Source of the DNA: DASSQJ01 sp963773655
GTDB lineage: Bacteria > Actinomycetota > Actinomycetes > Actinomycetales > Dermatophilaceae
DNA: 64,000 nucleotides
Direction: 5' to 3'
Assembly (NCBI GenBank): GCA_963773655.1
Contig: CAVZBX010000007.1
Location: forward strand, 62,001 to 126,000
Of the stretch, positions 45,454 to 54,118 are shown piece after piece. The notes beneath the pieces were generated by a model, which did not search any database, was not told the origin of the DNA, and saw only the letters and a list, made by a program, of their open reading frames with translations. The translations under genes were made by a program, and so were the position numbers. Position 1 is the stretch's first letter. Each line of letters opens with the position of its first letter.

Positions 45454-46671
45454 TCAGGCCTCCTGGCCGTCATCGGCGTGGACGTGGTGGGGGTTCTCCC
45501 AGATGACGGCGCCGCCCATCCCGATGCCGATGCACATCGCGGTGAGGCCGTAGCGCACCTCGGGGTGCTCCTCGAACTCACGGGCCAGCTGGTTCATCAG
45601 GCGGATGCCGGAGGAGGCGAGGGGGTGCCCGGTGGCGATGGCGCCGCCCCAGGGGTTGACCCGCTCGTCGTCGTCGGCGATGCCGAAGTGGTCGAGGAAC
45701 GAGAGCACCTGCACCGCGAAGGCCTCGTTGAGCTCGAAGAGGCCGATGTCCTCGATGCCGAGCCCGGCCTTGGCGAGCGCCTTCTCGGTGGCGGGCACCG
45801 GGCCCAGGCCCATGACCTCGGGCTCCACGCCGACGAAGGCGTACGACACCATCCGCATCCGGACGGTCAGGCCGAGCTCGTCGGCGGCCTCCTGCGAGGC
45901 GAGGATGCAGGCGGTCGCACCGTCGTTGAGCCCCGCGGCGTTGCCCGCGGTCACCTTGCCGTGGGGCCGGAACGGCGTGCGCAGGCCGGCGAGCTCCTCG
46001 AGCGTGGTGCCGGGACGCGGCGGCTCGTCGACCGTCGCCAGGCCCCAGCCCTTCTCGACGTGGCGGGTGGCCACCGGCACCAGGTCGGGCTGGATCTTGT
46101 TCGCCTCGTAGGCGGAGGCGAGCCGCTGCTGGCTCGCCAGGGCGAAGGCGTCGCTGCGCTCCTTGGTGAGGGCCGGGAAGCGGTCGTGGAGGTTCTCCGC
46201 CGTCTTGCCCATGACGAGGGCGGACTCGTCGACGAGCTTCTCGGCGATGATCCGGGGGTTGGGGTCGGTGCCCTCGCCCATCGGGTGGCGGCCCATGTGC
46301 TCGACGCCGCCGGCGATCGCGACGTCGATGGCGCCGACGCCGATCGCCGAGGCCAGGTTCGTCACCGCCGTCATCGCCCCGGCGCACATCCGGTCGATCG
46401 AGTAGCCGGGGGTGCTGGTGGGCAGGCCGGAGAGGAGGCTGCCGAGGCGGCCCAGGGTCAGGCCCTGGTCGCCGATCTGCGTCGTCGCCGCGATCGCGAC
46501 CTCCTCGACCCGCTCCTTGGGCAGCTCGGGGTGACGGCGGAGCAGCTCGCGGACGCACTTGATGACGAGGTCGTCGGCGCGGGTCTGGGCGTACATGCCC
46601 TTCTCACCGGCCTTGCCGAACGGGGTGCGGACGCCGTCGACGAAGACGACGTCCTGGAGCGAGCGGGGCAC
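45454..46671 (-). CDS. Acetyl-CoA acyltransferase (3-ketoacyl-CoA thiolase)
   Basis: 405-residue thiolase; beta subunit partner of the downstream multifunctional protein. Nucleophilic cysteine in IDRMCAGAMTAV, thiolase signatures NPWGGAIATGHPLASSG and the terminal catalytic Cys in AMCIGIGMGG. Cleaves 3-ketoacyl-CoA to acetyl-CoA and shortened acyl-CoA. GTG start. A TetR-like operator 60-85 bp upstream suggests induction by acyl-CoA. Confidence 0.95.
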   Translation of the reverse strand: MPRSLQDVVFVDGVRTPFGKAGEKGMYAQTRADDLVIKCVRELLRRHPELPKERVEEVAIAATTQIGDQGLTLGRLGSLLSGLPTSTPGYSIDRMCAGAMTAVTNLASAIGVGAIDVAIAGGVEHMGRHPMGEGTDPNPRIIAEKLVDESALVMGKTAENLHDRFPALTKERSDAFALASQQRLASAYEANKIQPDLVPVATRHVEKGWGLATVDEPPRPGTTLEELAGLRTPFRPHGKVTAGNAAGLNDGATACILASQEAADELGLTVRMRMVSYAFVGVEPEVMGLGPVPATEKALAKAGLGIEDIGLFELNEAFAVQVLSFLDHFGIADDDERVNPWGGAIATGHPLASSGIRLMNQLAREFEEHPEVRYGLTAMCIGIGMGGAVIWENPHHVHADDGQEA

Positions 46672-46731
46672 GAGGTGGCCTCCCTGGTCGGGGACGGGTG
46701 GGCCCGGTGGCGCCGGGCGCGTGCCCCGATG

Positions 46732-46754
46732 TTACTGAGCGGGCGCTTAGTCAG
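46732..46754 (-). promoter_or_regulatory. Near-palindromic TetR-family-like operator upstream of the thiolase operon
   Basis: ACTGAGCG-GG-CGCTTAGT (46734-46751, one mismatch between arms) within TTACTGAGCGGGCGCTTAGT, C-rich flank. The ACTnAGCG/CGCTnAGT pattern resembles sites of TetR-family repressors of fatty-acid degradation in actinobacteria. No regulator gene is adjacent. Confidence 0.5.
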
Positions 46755-46779
46755 CGACGGGCGGCGGCCGTGAGGGCGG

Positions 46780-47469
46780 TCACCCCGAGGCCGGGGCCAT
46801 GAGCTGCACGAGGTTGCCGCAGGTGTCGTCGAGCACGGCCGTGACCACCGGCCCCATGGCGGTGGGCGGCTGGGTGAAGCGCACGCCCAGGCCGGTGAGT
46901 CGCGCGTGCTCGGCCGCGACGTCGGGCACCGAGAAGACCGCGACCGGGATGCCGTCGTCGGCCATCGCCTCCTGGAACGCGACCGCGGCGGGGTGGGCGC
47001 TCGGCTCGAGGACGAGCTCGACGCCGTCCTCGTCCTCCGGGCTGACGACGGTGAGCCAGCGGTGCTCGCCCATCGGGATGTCGTGCTTGGTGCGCAGCCC
47101 CAGCACGCGGGTGTAGAAGTCGGCGGCCTTGCTCTGGTCGTCGACGAACACGCTGGTCAGAGCGATCTTCACGGGTCGGTCCTCTCGTCGGTGGCGGAGC
47201 CAGCGCTCGCGGAGCGGGCGCAGGGGGGTGGTGTCGACGTCGTGGAGGCGGTACCGACCCTCACGGCGCACCCGCACCAGCCCGGCCGCCTCGAGCACGT
47301 CGAGGTGCTGGGAGATCGCCTGCCGGCTCGAGGTCAGGCCGTGCGCGGCGGCCATCCGGCCGCAGAGCTCGAAGAGCGTCTGCCCGTCGCGCTCGACGAG
47401 GGCGTCGAGCAGGGCGCGGCGGGTGGGGTCGGCCAGGGCCTTGAACACCGCGTCGGTCCCGTCGTCCAC
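46780..47469 (-). CDS. ArsR-family regulator fused to a VOC (glyoxalase-fold) domain
   Basis: 229 residues in one frame. ArsR winged helix at about 5-95 (ALADPTRRALLDAL, LTSSRQAISQHLDVLEAAGLV). VOC domain from about 100 (VKIALTSVFVDDQSKAADFY to LDDTCGNLVQLM). Usually these are two adjacent genes. Here no stop separates them, though an internal GTG at 47172 preceded by GAGAGGA could also start the VOC domain alone. The GTG at 47469 was chosen because TATCGT lies seven bases upstream (leaderless). A palindrome beside that promoter suggests autoregulation. The VOC ligand is unknown. Confidence 0.85.
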   Translation of the reverse strand: MDDGTDAVFKALADPTRRALLDALVERDGQTLFELCGRMAAAHGLTSSRQAISQHLDVLEAAGLVRVRREGRYRLHDVDTTPLRPLRERWLRHRREDRPVKIALTSVFVDDQSKAADFYTRVLGLRTKHDIPMGEHRWLTVVSPEDEDGVELVLEPSAHPAAVAFQEAMADDGIPVAVFSVPDVAAEHARLTGLGVRFTQPPTAMGPVVTAVLDDTCGNLVQLMAPASG

Positions 47470-47483
47470 TCCGACGACGATAG

Positions 47484-47499
47484 GCAAGCGCTCGCTTGC
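47484..47499 (-). promoter_or_regulatory. Palindromic operator of the ArsR-VOC gene
   Basis: GCAAGCG-CT-CGCTTGC, seven-base perfect arms, directly abutting the -10 (TATCGT on the minus strand, 47482-47477) of the ArsR-VOC gene. Position and symmetry fit an ArsR autorepressor site. Confidence 0.6.
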
Positions 47500-47538
47500 A
47501 TGTCAAGGTGGCGGGCGCCGAGGTGGGGCGCGGCGTGC

Positions 47539-48774
47539 TCAGCCGTCGGGGTGGGCGGCGAAGGCCGCGGCGAGCATCGGGCCGACGATCTCGGCCTGCC
47601 ACGGGCGGACCCCGTGCTCGGCGAGCGCGGCCTCGAACGCCGGGGCGTCGCGGTCCGCGGGAGGGGTCCACACCACCCGGCGCAGGGGATCGGGGGAGCA
47701 GACGTTCTCCACCGGGATGGCGTGCTCGTCGGCGAACGCGGTGAGCGCCGCGCGGGTGGCCTTGAGCCGTTCGGCCGCCACCGGGTTCTTGTCGGCCCAC
47801 ACCCGCGGTGGGGGCGGGCCGTCGGGCGGGAGCGAGCGCGGTGGCAGCTCGTCCTCCGGCAGCGCCAGGGCCCGGCCCACCGCCTCGACCCACTGTCGGC
47901 CGTACCGGGCGATGGCCCGGTGCCCGCTGGGGAGGTCGGACGTCGAGCGCGGGGCCACCCGGGCGATCTCGACGAGCGCGGCGTCGGGGAGCACCCGCCC
48001 GATCGAGGTGTCGCGGTCGCGGGCGATGTCGTCGCGGGAGTACCAGAGCTCGCGGACCACGGCCACGGCACGCCGCGACCGCAGGGTGTTGATGCCGGAC
48101 GTGCGCCGCCACGGGTCGACCCGCTCGGTCGGGGTCCACGACAGCAGCGCCGCGAACTCCTGGCGCGCCCACTCGTCCTTGCCCTGCACCGCGAGGTCGA
48201 CCCCCATGAGGTTGCGCAGCTCCCCGAGCACCTCGACGTCGAGCGCCGCGTAGCGCAGCCACGGCTCCGGCAGCGGCCGGGTGGACCAGTCGACGGCGGA
48301 GTGCTCCTTGGCCAGCCGCACCCCGAGGTAGTGCTCGACGACGGCGGACAGGCCGACGCGGGGCAGCCCGAGGATGCGCGCGGCGAGCTCGGTGTCGAAC
48401 AGCTGCCGTGGCCGCAGCCCGACCTCGGCGAGGCAGGCGAGGTCCTGGGTGGCCGCGTGGAGGATCCACTCGGCCGGACCGATGGCCTCGGCGAGCGGGC
48501 TGAGGTCGGGCACGGCGACCGGGTCGACGAGCCAGGTGCCCGCGCCCTCGCGGCGCACCTGGACCAGGTAGGCGCGCTGGCCGTAGCGGTACCCGGAGGC
48601 GCGCTCGGCGTCGATGGCGACGGGGCCCTCGCCGCCGGCGACGGCGGCCGCGGCCTCGTCGAGCCCGCGCTCGGACTCCACGACCTGGGGGACCCCCTCG
48701 GCAGGCGTCTCGAGGAGGACCGGGGTCGGGGCGGTCTCGTCGGGGCGGTCGACGGGGACGGTCGGCTCGGTCAT
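47539..48774 (-). CDS. RNase D-like 3'-5' exonuclease with HRDC domain
   Basis: 411 residues. DEDD exonuclease domain (about 45-215): VAIDAERASGYRYGQRAYLVQV (D and E), HAATQDL (D) and WLRYAALDVEVL (Y/D). An HRDC domain (about 235-315, RRAVAVVRELWYSRDDIAR) and a C-terminal helical domain follow. Probable 3' RNA processing nuclease; mycobacterial counterpart Rv2681. The ATG directly follows the DUF3000 stop with no gap, so both are co-translated. Confidence 0.92.
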   Translation of the reverse strand: MTEPTVPVDRPDETAPTPVLLETPAEGVPQVVESERGLDEAAAAVAGGEGPVAIDAERASGYRYGQRAYLVQVRREGAGTWLVDPVAVPDLSPLAEAIGPAEWILHAATQDLACLAEVGLRPRQLFDTELAARILGLPRVGLSAVVEHYLGVRLAKEHSAVDWSTRPLPEPWLRYAALDVEVLGELRNLMGVDLAVQGKDEWARQEFAALLSWTPTERVDPWRRTSGINTLRSRRAVAVVRELWYSRDDIARDRDTSIGRVLPDAALVEIARVAPRSTSDLPSGHRAIARYGRQWVEAVGRALALPEDELPPRSLPPDGPPPPRVWADKNPVAAERLKATRAALTAFADEHAIPVENVCSPDPLRRVVWTPPADRDAPAFEAALAEHGVRPWQAEIVGPMLAAAFAAHPDG

Positions 48775-49359
48775 TCAGCGCCGGGGTCCGGGGAGGGCCA
48801 CGACACCCTCGGGCAGCGGGGGGAGGCCGGCGACCGTGCAGAGCAGGTCGGACCACGCGGACAGGTGCTCGCCGGCATCCGGGCCGAGCGGGGTCCACGA
48901 GGCGCGGACCTCGATCTCGACGCTCGGCGGCCGGTCGGCGAGGCCCCCGAAGCTCTCGGAGACCACGCGGGTGACCGTGCCGGCGGGGGCGGTGTAGGCG
49001 ACGCCGCGCTGGTCGAGGGCGTCGGTGAGCCAGGTCCAGCCGACCTCCCCGAGCAGGGGGTCGCTCGCGAACTCCGCCTCGAGCTCGGCCCGCACGAACG
49101 TCACCGCGCGCCACTGCCCGCCCCAGGGCTCCGGGCCGGACGGGTCGTGGAGCAGCACGAACCGCCCGGAGGCGAGCTCCTCGTCGTGGTCGCGCGGGTC
49201 GAGGACGTCAGCGGTCATCGCGACGGCGTGCGGGGCGATCCGCTGGGGGGCCGGCACCTCGGTGAGACGGATCTCCGGCCGCAGGCGGGCACGGTGGAGC
49301 TCCTCGAGCGCGCGGGCGAACTCCGGCGACTCGCGACCGGTGACGGTGCGGCTGGCCAC
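48775..49359 (-). CDS. DUF3000 family protein
   Basis: 194 residues: EFARALEELHRARLRPEIRLTEVPAPQRIAPHAVAMTADV at the start and a VEIEVRASWTPLGPD...LSAWSDLLCTVAGLPPLPEGV end typical of DUF3000 (mycobacterial Rv2680). Function unknown; constant neighbour of the RNase D-like gene. The GTG at 49359 was chosen because TACATT (minus strand, 49371-49366) ends six bases before it; the codon at 49380 lies upstream of that box. Confidence 0.88.
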   Translation of the reverse strand: MASRTVTGRESPEFARALEELHRARLRPEIRLTEVPAPQRIAPHAVAMTADVLDPRDHDEELASGRFVLLHDPSGPEPWGGQWRAVTFVRAELEAEFASDPLLGEVGWTWLTDALDQRGVAYTAPAGTVTRVVSESFGGLADRPPSVEIEVRASWTPLGPDAGEHLSAWSDLLCTVAGLPPLPEGVVALPGPRR

Positions 49360-49439
49360 GTCAGCAATGTAAGGCGGCACGGCGTCCCGCGTCGTGAGGG
49401 CACGCCGGGCCCCGGGCAGCTCGTCGGTACGGTACGCGG

Positions 49440-50264
49440 GTGCTGAGCCTCCTCGCCCTCGGCTCCTCGCTCGCCTGGGGGACGTCCGACTTCTTCGCCG
49501 GGCTGGCCTCGCGCCGGCGCTCGGCGGTGGCCGTCGTGGGCTGGACGCAGGGGCTGGCGCTCGTCGTCGTCTCGGCCGTCGTCCTCGTGCGCTGGCAGCA
49601 GTTCACCCTCGAGGGATGGCCGCTGTGGGCGGTCCTGGCGGGGCTGTCGGGCATGACCGGACTCGTCTCCTTCTACTCCGCCCTCGCCTCCGGGACGATG
49701 GGCGTCGTCGCCCCGATCGCCGCCCTGGGGGTGGTCGTGCCCGTGGCGCTGGGGGTCGCCACCGGTGACCAGCCCTCACCGTGGGCCTGGGTCGGCATGC
49801 TCGTGGCCGTCGTCGGGGTGACCCTGGCCAGCGGCCCCGAGCTCAGCGGGGAGGTGGGGGTGCGGCCGGTGCTCCTCGCCGCGGTGGCAGCGGTCGCGTT
49901 CGGGTTCGCGCTGTTCTGCCTGGACCGGGGTGCCCGCGAGTCCACGATCCTCACGCTCTGGGGGATGCGGATGACGTCGGTGACGGTGCTCGTGGTGGTG
50001 GCCCTGGTGCTGCGCTCGGCCGGCGACGTCACGCCGCGCGAGGTGCCGGCGCTGCTCGCCATCGGCTGTGGCGACCTCGCCGCCAACTTCCTCTTCGGGC
50101 TCGCGTCCTCGCAGGGGCAGGTGAGCATCGCGGCCGTGCTGGGCTCGCTCTACCCGGTGGTCACCGTGGTCCTCGCCCGGGTCCTCATCGGCGAGCGCCT
50201 GGGGCGGGTGCAGCAGGTCGGGGTGGCACTCGCGGTGGTGGGCGCCGCCGTCATCGCCCTCTGA
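49440..50264 (+). CDS. EamA/DMT-family transporter
   Basis: 274 residues with ten predicted membrane helices in two EamA repeats. The second repeat contains a CGDLAANFLFGLASSQGQVSIAAVLGSLYPVVTVVLA stretch typical of the family. Probable exporter of small metabolites; substrate unknown. TACGGT (49428-49433) ends six bases before the GTG (leaderless). Divergent from DUF3000. It interrupts the otherwise mycobacterial-like order between DUF3000 and hemE. Confidence 0.9.
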   Translation: MLSLLALGSSLAWGTSDFFAGLASRRRSAVAVVGWTQGLALVVVSAVVLVRWQQFTLEGWPLWAVLAGLSGMTGLVSFYSALASGTMGVVAPIAALGVVVPVALGVATGDQPSPWAWVGMLVAVVGVTLASGPELSGEVGVRPVLLAAVAAVAFGFALFCLDRGARESTILTLWGMRMTSVTVLVVVALVLRSAGDVTPREVPALLAIGCGDLAANFLFGLASSQGQVSIAAVLGSLYPVVTVVLARVLIGERLGRVQQVGVALAVVGAAVIAL

Positions 50265-50292
50265 CCCCGGCGGCGCCTCGAGGCAGGACTTC

Positions 50293-50357
50293 GTCGACCT
50301 GGCACGGGTTGCGTACCCGTGCCAGGTCGACATTTCGGGGTGACCCCGAAATGTCGA
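50293..50357. repeat. Two overlapping perfect palindromes between the transporter and hemE
   Basis: Palindrome A: 50293-50309 pairs with 50315-50331 (17 bp, loop TGCGT). Palindrome B: 50327-50340 pairs with 50344-50357 (14 bp, loop TGA; CGACATTTCGGGG and its partner). They share TCGAC (50327-50331), so only one full hairpin can form at a time. It may be a terminator, an intergenic palindromic repeat element, or a regulatory switch. Nothing else is seen in 50265-50421. Confidence 0.8.
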
Positions 50358-50421
50358 GGAAGGTGGGGAGGGTGTCGAGGGATGCCGGGAGGCCCCGGCT
50401 GCGGTGGGAGGATGTCGGACC

Positions 50422-51501
50422 GTGACGACCCCCGACCCGACCAGCCTCCGTCCCCCCGTCCCCGCCGGCCCGGCCGCGGCGGACTCGGTGCTCGTGCGGG
50501 CGGCCCGCGGGCAGGACGTGCCCCACACGCCGGTGTGGTTCATGCGCCAGGCCGGGCGCTCGTTGCCGGAGTACCGCCGCGTGCGCGGGGGCGTGGGGAT
50601 GCTCGAGTCCTGCCGGCGGCCCGACCTGGTCACCGAGATCACCCTGCAGCCGGTGCGCCGGCACGGGGTCGACGCGGCCATCTTCTTCTCCGACATCGTC
50701 GTGCCCCTCGCGGCGGTCGGTGTCGACCTCGACATCGTCCAGGGCGTCGGGCCGGTCGTCGCCCAGCCGTTCCGCACCCGCGCCGACCTCGATCGGCTCC
50801 CCGAGCTGACCCCCGACCTGGTGCCGGACATCGCCGAGTCCGTGCGCCTGCTCGTCGCCGAGCTCGGTGCCACCCCGCTCATCGGCTTCGCGGGGGCGCC
50901 CTTCACGCTCGCCTCGTACCTCGTGGAGGGCGGGCCCTCCCGCAACCACGAGCACACCAAGGCGCTGATGCACGGCGACCCGCACCTCTGGGACGACCTG
51001 TGCGCGCGCCTGGCCCAGATCTCCGGCGCGTTCCTGCGGGTGCAGGCCGGGAGCGGCGCGTCCGTGGTGCAGCTCTTCGACTCGTGGGCCGGGGTGCTCA
51101 GCCGCCGCGACTACGCACGCTTCGTCCAGCACCACTCGGCGACCGCCCTGGCCGCGGTCGCCGACCTGGGGGTGCCCCGGATCCACTTCGGCGTCGGCAC
51201 CGGCGAGCTGCTCGCGCTGATGGGCGAGGCGGGGGCGGACGTCGTCGGGGTCGACTACCGGGTCTCCCTCACCGACGCCCTCGAGCGGCTCGGCGGCCGC
51301 TACGCGGTGCAGGGCAACCTCGACCCCGCGCTGCTCTTCGCGCCGTGGGAGCCGCTGGAACGGCGGGTCCGCGAGATCGTCGAGGAGGGGCGGGCGGCCC
51401 CCGGCCACGTGTTCAACCTCGGCCACGGGGTGCTACCCGCCACCGACCCCGACGTGCTCACCCGGGTCGTCGAGCTCGTGCACGAGGTGTCGGCGCGCTG
51501 A
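50422..51501 (+). CDS. hemE: Uroporphyrinogen decarboxylase
   Basis: 359 residues; makes coproporphyrinogen III. The N-terminal signature VWFMRQAGRSLPEYR with its arginines, FFSDIVVPLAAVGVDLD, FAGAPFTLASYLVEGG, and the C-terminal HVFNLGHGVLPATDPD are all present. The GTG at 50422 was preferred over 50404 from family N-termini; GAGGAT (50408-50413) lies eight bases upstream. With hemG and chdC downstream it forms the late haem cluster, interrupted by an inverted lipoprotein gene. Confidence 0.96.
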   Translation: MTTPDPTSLRPPVPAGPAAADSVLVRAARGQDVPHTPVWFMRQAGRSLPEYRRVRGGVGMLESCRRPDLVTEITLQPVRRHGVDAAIFFSDIVVPLAAVGVDLDIVQGVGPVVAQPFRTRADLDRLPELTPDLVPDIAESVRLLVAELGATPLIGFAGAPFTLASYLVEGGPSRNHEHTKALMHGDPHLWDDLCARLAQISGAFLRVQAGSGASVVQLFDSWAGVLSRRDYARFVQHHSATALAAVADLGVPRIHFGVGTGELLALMGEAGADVVGVDYRVSLTDALERLGGRYAVQGNLDPALLFAPWEPLERRVREIVEEGRAAPGHVFNLGHGVLPATDPDVLTRVVELVHEVSAR

Positions 51502-51522
51502 GCCCGTCGCCGGGCCGTCCGG

Positions 51523-52518
51523 TCAGGCGCTCGCCGCGGGCGGGGCCGCGGGCCCGGCCGGCGGAGCCGCGGCCGGACGCCGCCGACGCCGCCAGACCAG
51601 CAGCGGCACGACGACCAGGGCCACCGCGGCGGCGAACGGCAGGAGCGCGCCCAGCACGGTGAGCAGCACCCGCACCGACGACACGAACGCGTCGGTGCCA
51701 GCGGCGAGGCCGGCGAGGAAGCCGGTGTCGTCGCCCTCGGACGGCAGTCCCGGCGCGGTGGTGAGGTAGACGGTGACCGGGGAGCGCGCGACCTGCCCCT
51801 CCAGGGCGGCCAGCTGGCTCTCGAGCGCCTCCAGGTCGGCGGTGCGGCGGGAGAGCTCGGCCTCGAGGGTCACGACGTCGGCGAGCTCGGTCGCCTCGCT
51901 CATCAGCGCCCGCACCCGCACGACGCTGGCCCGCGCCGACTCCACCCGCGACTCGGTGTCGGCGTACTGGGTCGTGACGTTCTCGGTGCTCACGCTGCGG
52001 TGGAGGACCGTGCCGACGTCCGCGAGGCGGTCGAGCGCGGTCTCCAGCTTCGCCGCCGGCACCGAGACGGTGATGCTGCCCTCGGAGCCGATGGCGGACT
52101 CGAGCTCCGGGTCCTCGGGCTCAGCGGCGTCGGGGTCGGTCGAGACGTCCTCGGACTCGATGATGCCGCCGAGCTCCGCCGCGATGTCGCGGACCCGGGC
52201 GGCGGCGTCCTCGACGTGCTCGACCCGCACCCCGAGGCTGGCCCGCCGCACCACCTTCATCGACGCCACGGCGGGGTCCACGGTGGTGACGCCGCCCCCG
52301 GCAGCGGTGTCGCCGCCCGCCCCTCGGGACTGCGGGGCGACGGACTCCGGCTCCGCCGCCGTGCCGCCGTCGGCGGTCGCGGAGTCCCCGACGGAGGCGG
52401 CGCCCGAGTCGGCTCCGGAGTCGTCCCCGCTGCCGCTGCACGCGGTGAGCGCGCCGACGGCGAGCAGGCCGGCCGCGAGGCCGGCGACGAGACGGGATCG
52501 AGGGGCTGTGGTGCGCAT
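51523..52518 (-). CDS. DUF4349 lipoprotein
   Basis: 331 residues. Signal peptide with lipobox ALTAC (lipid cysteine 27), a Gly/Ser/Asp-rich linker, then the DUF4349 domain (VVRRASLGVRVEHVEDAAARVRDIAAELGG). A coiled coil (about 210-255) and a C-terminal membrane helix (LLPFAAAVALVVVPLLVW) followed by Arg and Pro/Ala residues complete it. An envelope protein anchored at both ends; function unknown. GAAGGAG before the ATG. Transcribed against hemE and divergent from hemG. Confidence 0.88.
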   Translation of the reverse strand: MRTTAPRSRLVAGLAAGLLAVGALTACSGSGDDSGADSGAASVGDSATADGGTAAEPESVAPQSRGAGGDTAAGGGVTTVDPAVASMKVVRRASLGVRVEHVEDAAARVRDIAAELGGIIESEDVSTDPDAAEPEDPELESAIGSEGSITVSVPAAKLETALDRLADVGTVLHRSVSTENVTTQYADTESRVESARASVVRVRALMSEATELADVVTLEAELSRRTADLEALESQLAALEGQVARSPVTVYLTTAPGLPSEGDDTGFLAGLAAGTDAFVSSVRVLLTVLGALLPFAAAVALVVVPLLVWRRRRRPAAAPPAGPAAPPAASA

Positions 52519-52660
52519 CGGTGGCTCCTTCGTCGAGGGCGGTCGCTGGTCGGGCGCGGTGACCGGCCCGGGCGGTTCCAGGGCACCGGTCTCGATCCGG
52601 TCACGATGCGGGGCCGCACCTGTCCCGGGGGGCCGGTGGGGCACGTGAGACGCTGGGGCC

Positions 52661-54118
52661 ATGCCGACGCCCGCCCTCGCGACCCGCCCGCACGTGGCCG
52701 TCGTCGGTGGCGGCGTCGCCGGCCTGGCTGCCGCGCTGGAGCTGCTCGACCGGCTGCCCGGGGCCCGGGTCAGCGTGCTCGAGGGCAGCGACCGGATCGG
52801 CGGCAAGCTCCGGCTGGAGACGGTGGCCGGACACCACGTCGACGTCGGGGCGGAGTCGGTGCTCGCCGTCCGGCCCGAGGCGGTCGACCTGGTCCGGCGC
52901 GTCGGCGCCGGTGCCGACCTCGTCACCCCGGCCACCACCTCGGCATCCGTCTGGTCGCGCGGCGAGCTGCACCCGCTGCCTCGGGCCACGCTGATGGGCG
53001 TGCCGACCGACGCCGAGGCGGCGCGCGGCGTGCTCACCGACGACGAGGTGGCGCGGGCCCGTGAGGAGCGGCCCTGGCCGGGCGGCGTGGTCACCGGCGA
53101 CGTGTCGGTGGGTGACTACGTGGGCGCCCGGCTCGGTGCCGCCGTCGTCGACCGGCTCGTCGAGCCGCTGCTCGGCGGCGTGTACGCCGGGCACGCCTCC
53201 CGGTTGTCGCTGCAGGCGACGATGCCCCTGCTGTGGGCGAGGGCGGCCGCGGGGGAGGGCCTCACCGGGAGCCGTCCGACCGGTGGGCCGGACGGGACCG
53301 GGTCGGCGCCGGGCTCGGGCCGCCCCGTGTTCGCGGGCGTCCGCGGCGGCGTCGGGCGGCTCCCGGAGCTGCTCGCCGACGCGCTGGCCGCCGCGGGCGC
53401 CCAGCTGCGCACCTCCGCGGTCGTGCGCGGGCTGGAGCGCCACGGCTCCGGGTGGCGGCTGGTGGTCGGGTCGGCTGCGTCACCGGAGGCCCTCGAGGCC
53501 GACGCCGTCGTGATCTGCGTGCCGCCCCCCGCGGCTGCCCGGCTGCTCCGCCCGCACGCCCCGGCGGCCGCCGACGGGCTCGAGGAGGTGGAGATGGCCT
53601 CGACGGCCGTCGTCACCCTCGCGGTCGAACGGGACGGCCTCGGCGACCTCCCGGGCTCCGGGTTCCTGGTGCCCCCGGTCGAGGGGCGCACGATCAAGGC
53701 GAGCACGTTCAGTGCCGCGAAGTGGGAGTGGACCGGCGCGCTCTCCGACGAGGTCGTGCACCTGCGCGCCTCGCTCGGGCGGGCGCGCGAGGAGGCGGCG
53801 CTCCAGCGGGAGGACTCCGAGCTCGTCGCCGTCTCCGTCGCCGAGGTCTCCGAGGCGCTGGGCCGCCGCCTGCCGCGCGTCGTCGACGCGCACGTCCAGC
53901 GGTGGGGCGGCGGCCTGCCGCAGTACGCCGTCGGCCACGTCGGCCGGGTGGCGGCGGTGCGGCGGGCCGTCGCCGAGCTGCCCGGCGTCCACGTCGCCGG
54001 TGCCGCCTACGACGGCGTCGGCATCCCCGCCGTCGTCGCCTCCGCCACCGTGGCCGCCCGAGCGGCCGCCGAGTACCTCAGCACCGTCGCGACCCCCAGA
54101 GGAGAGGCCACCCGATGA
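52661..54118 (+). CDS. hemG: Coproporphyrinogen III oxidase / protoporphyrinogen oxidase, oxygen-dependent (HemY/CgoX)
   Basis: 485-residue FAD enzyme. Dinucleotide-binding VAVVGGGVAGLAAALELL at the N-terminus, GSDRIGGKL, and C-terminal FAD contact VHVAGAAYDGVGIPAVVASA. With ChdC present, the likely product is coproporphyrin III. A Gly/Ser/Pro-rich insertion (about residues 205-222) is unusual. GACGCT (52649-52654) lies six bases before the ATG (leaderless). Its stop overlaps the chdC start (ATGA). Confidence 0.93.
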   Translation: MPTPALATRPHVAVVGGGVAGLAAALELLDRLPGARVSVLEGSDRIGGKLRLETVAGHHVDVGAESVLAVRPEAVDLVRRVGAGADLVTPATTSASVWSRGELHPLPRATLMGVPTDAEAARGVLTDDEVARAREERPWPGGVVTGDVSVGDYVGARLGAAVVDRLVEPLLGGVYAGHASRLSLQATMPLLWARAAAGEGLTGSRPTGGPDGTGSAPGSGRPVFAGVRGGVGRLPELLADALAAAGAQLRTSAVVRGLERHGSGWRLVVGSAASPEALEADAVVICVPPPAAARLLRPHAPAAADGLEEVEMASTAVVTLAVERDGLGDLPGSGFLVPPVEGRTIKASTFSAAKWEWTGALSDEVVHLRASLGRAREEAALQREDSELVAVSVAEVSEALGRRLPRVVDAHVQRWGGGLPQYAVGHVGRVAAVRRAVAELPGVHVAGAAYDGVGIPAVVASATVAARAAAEYLSTVATPRGEATR

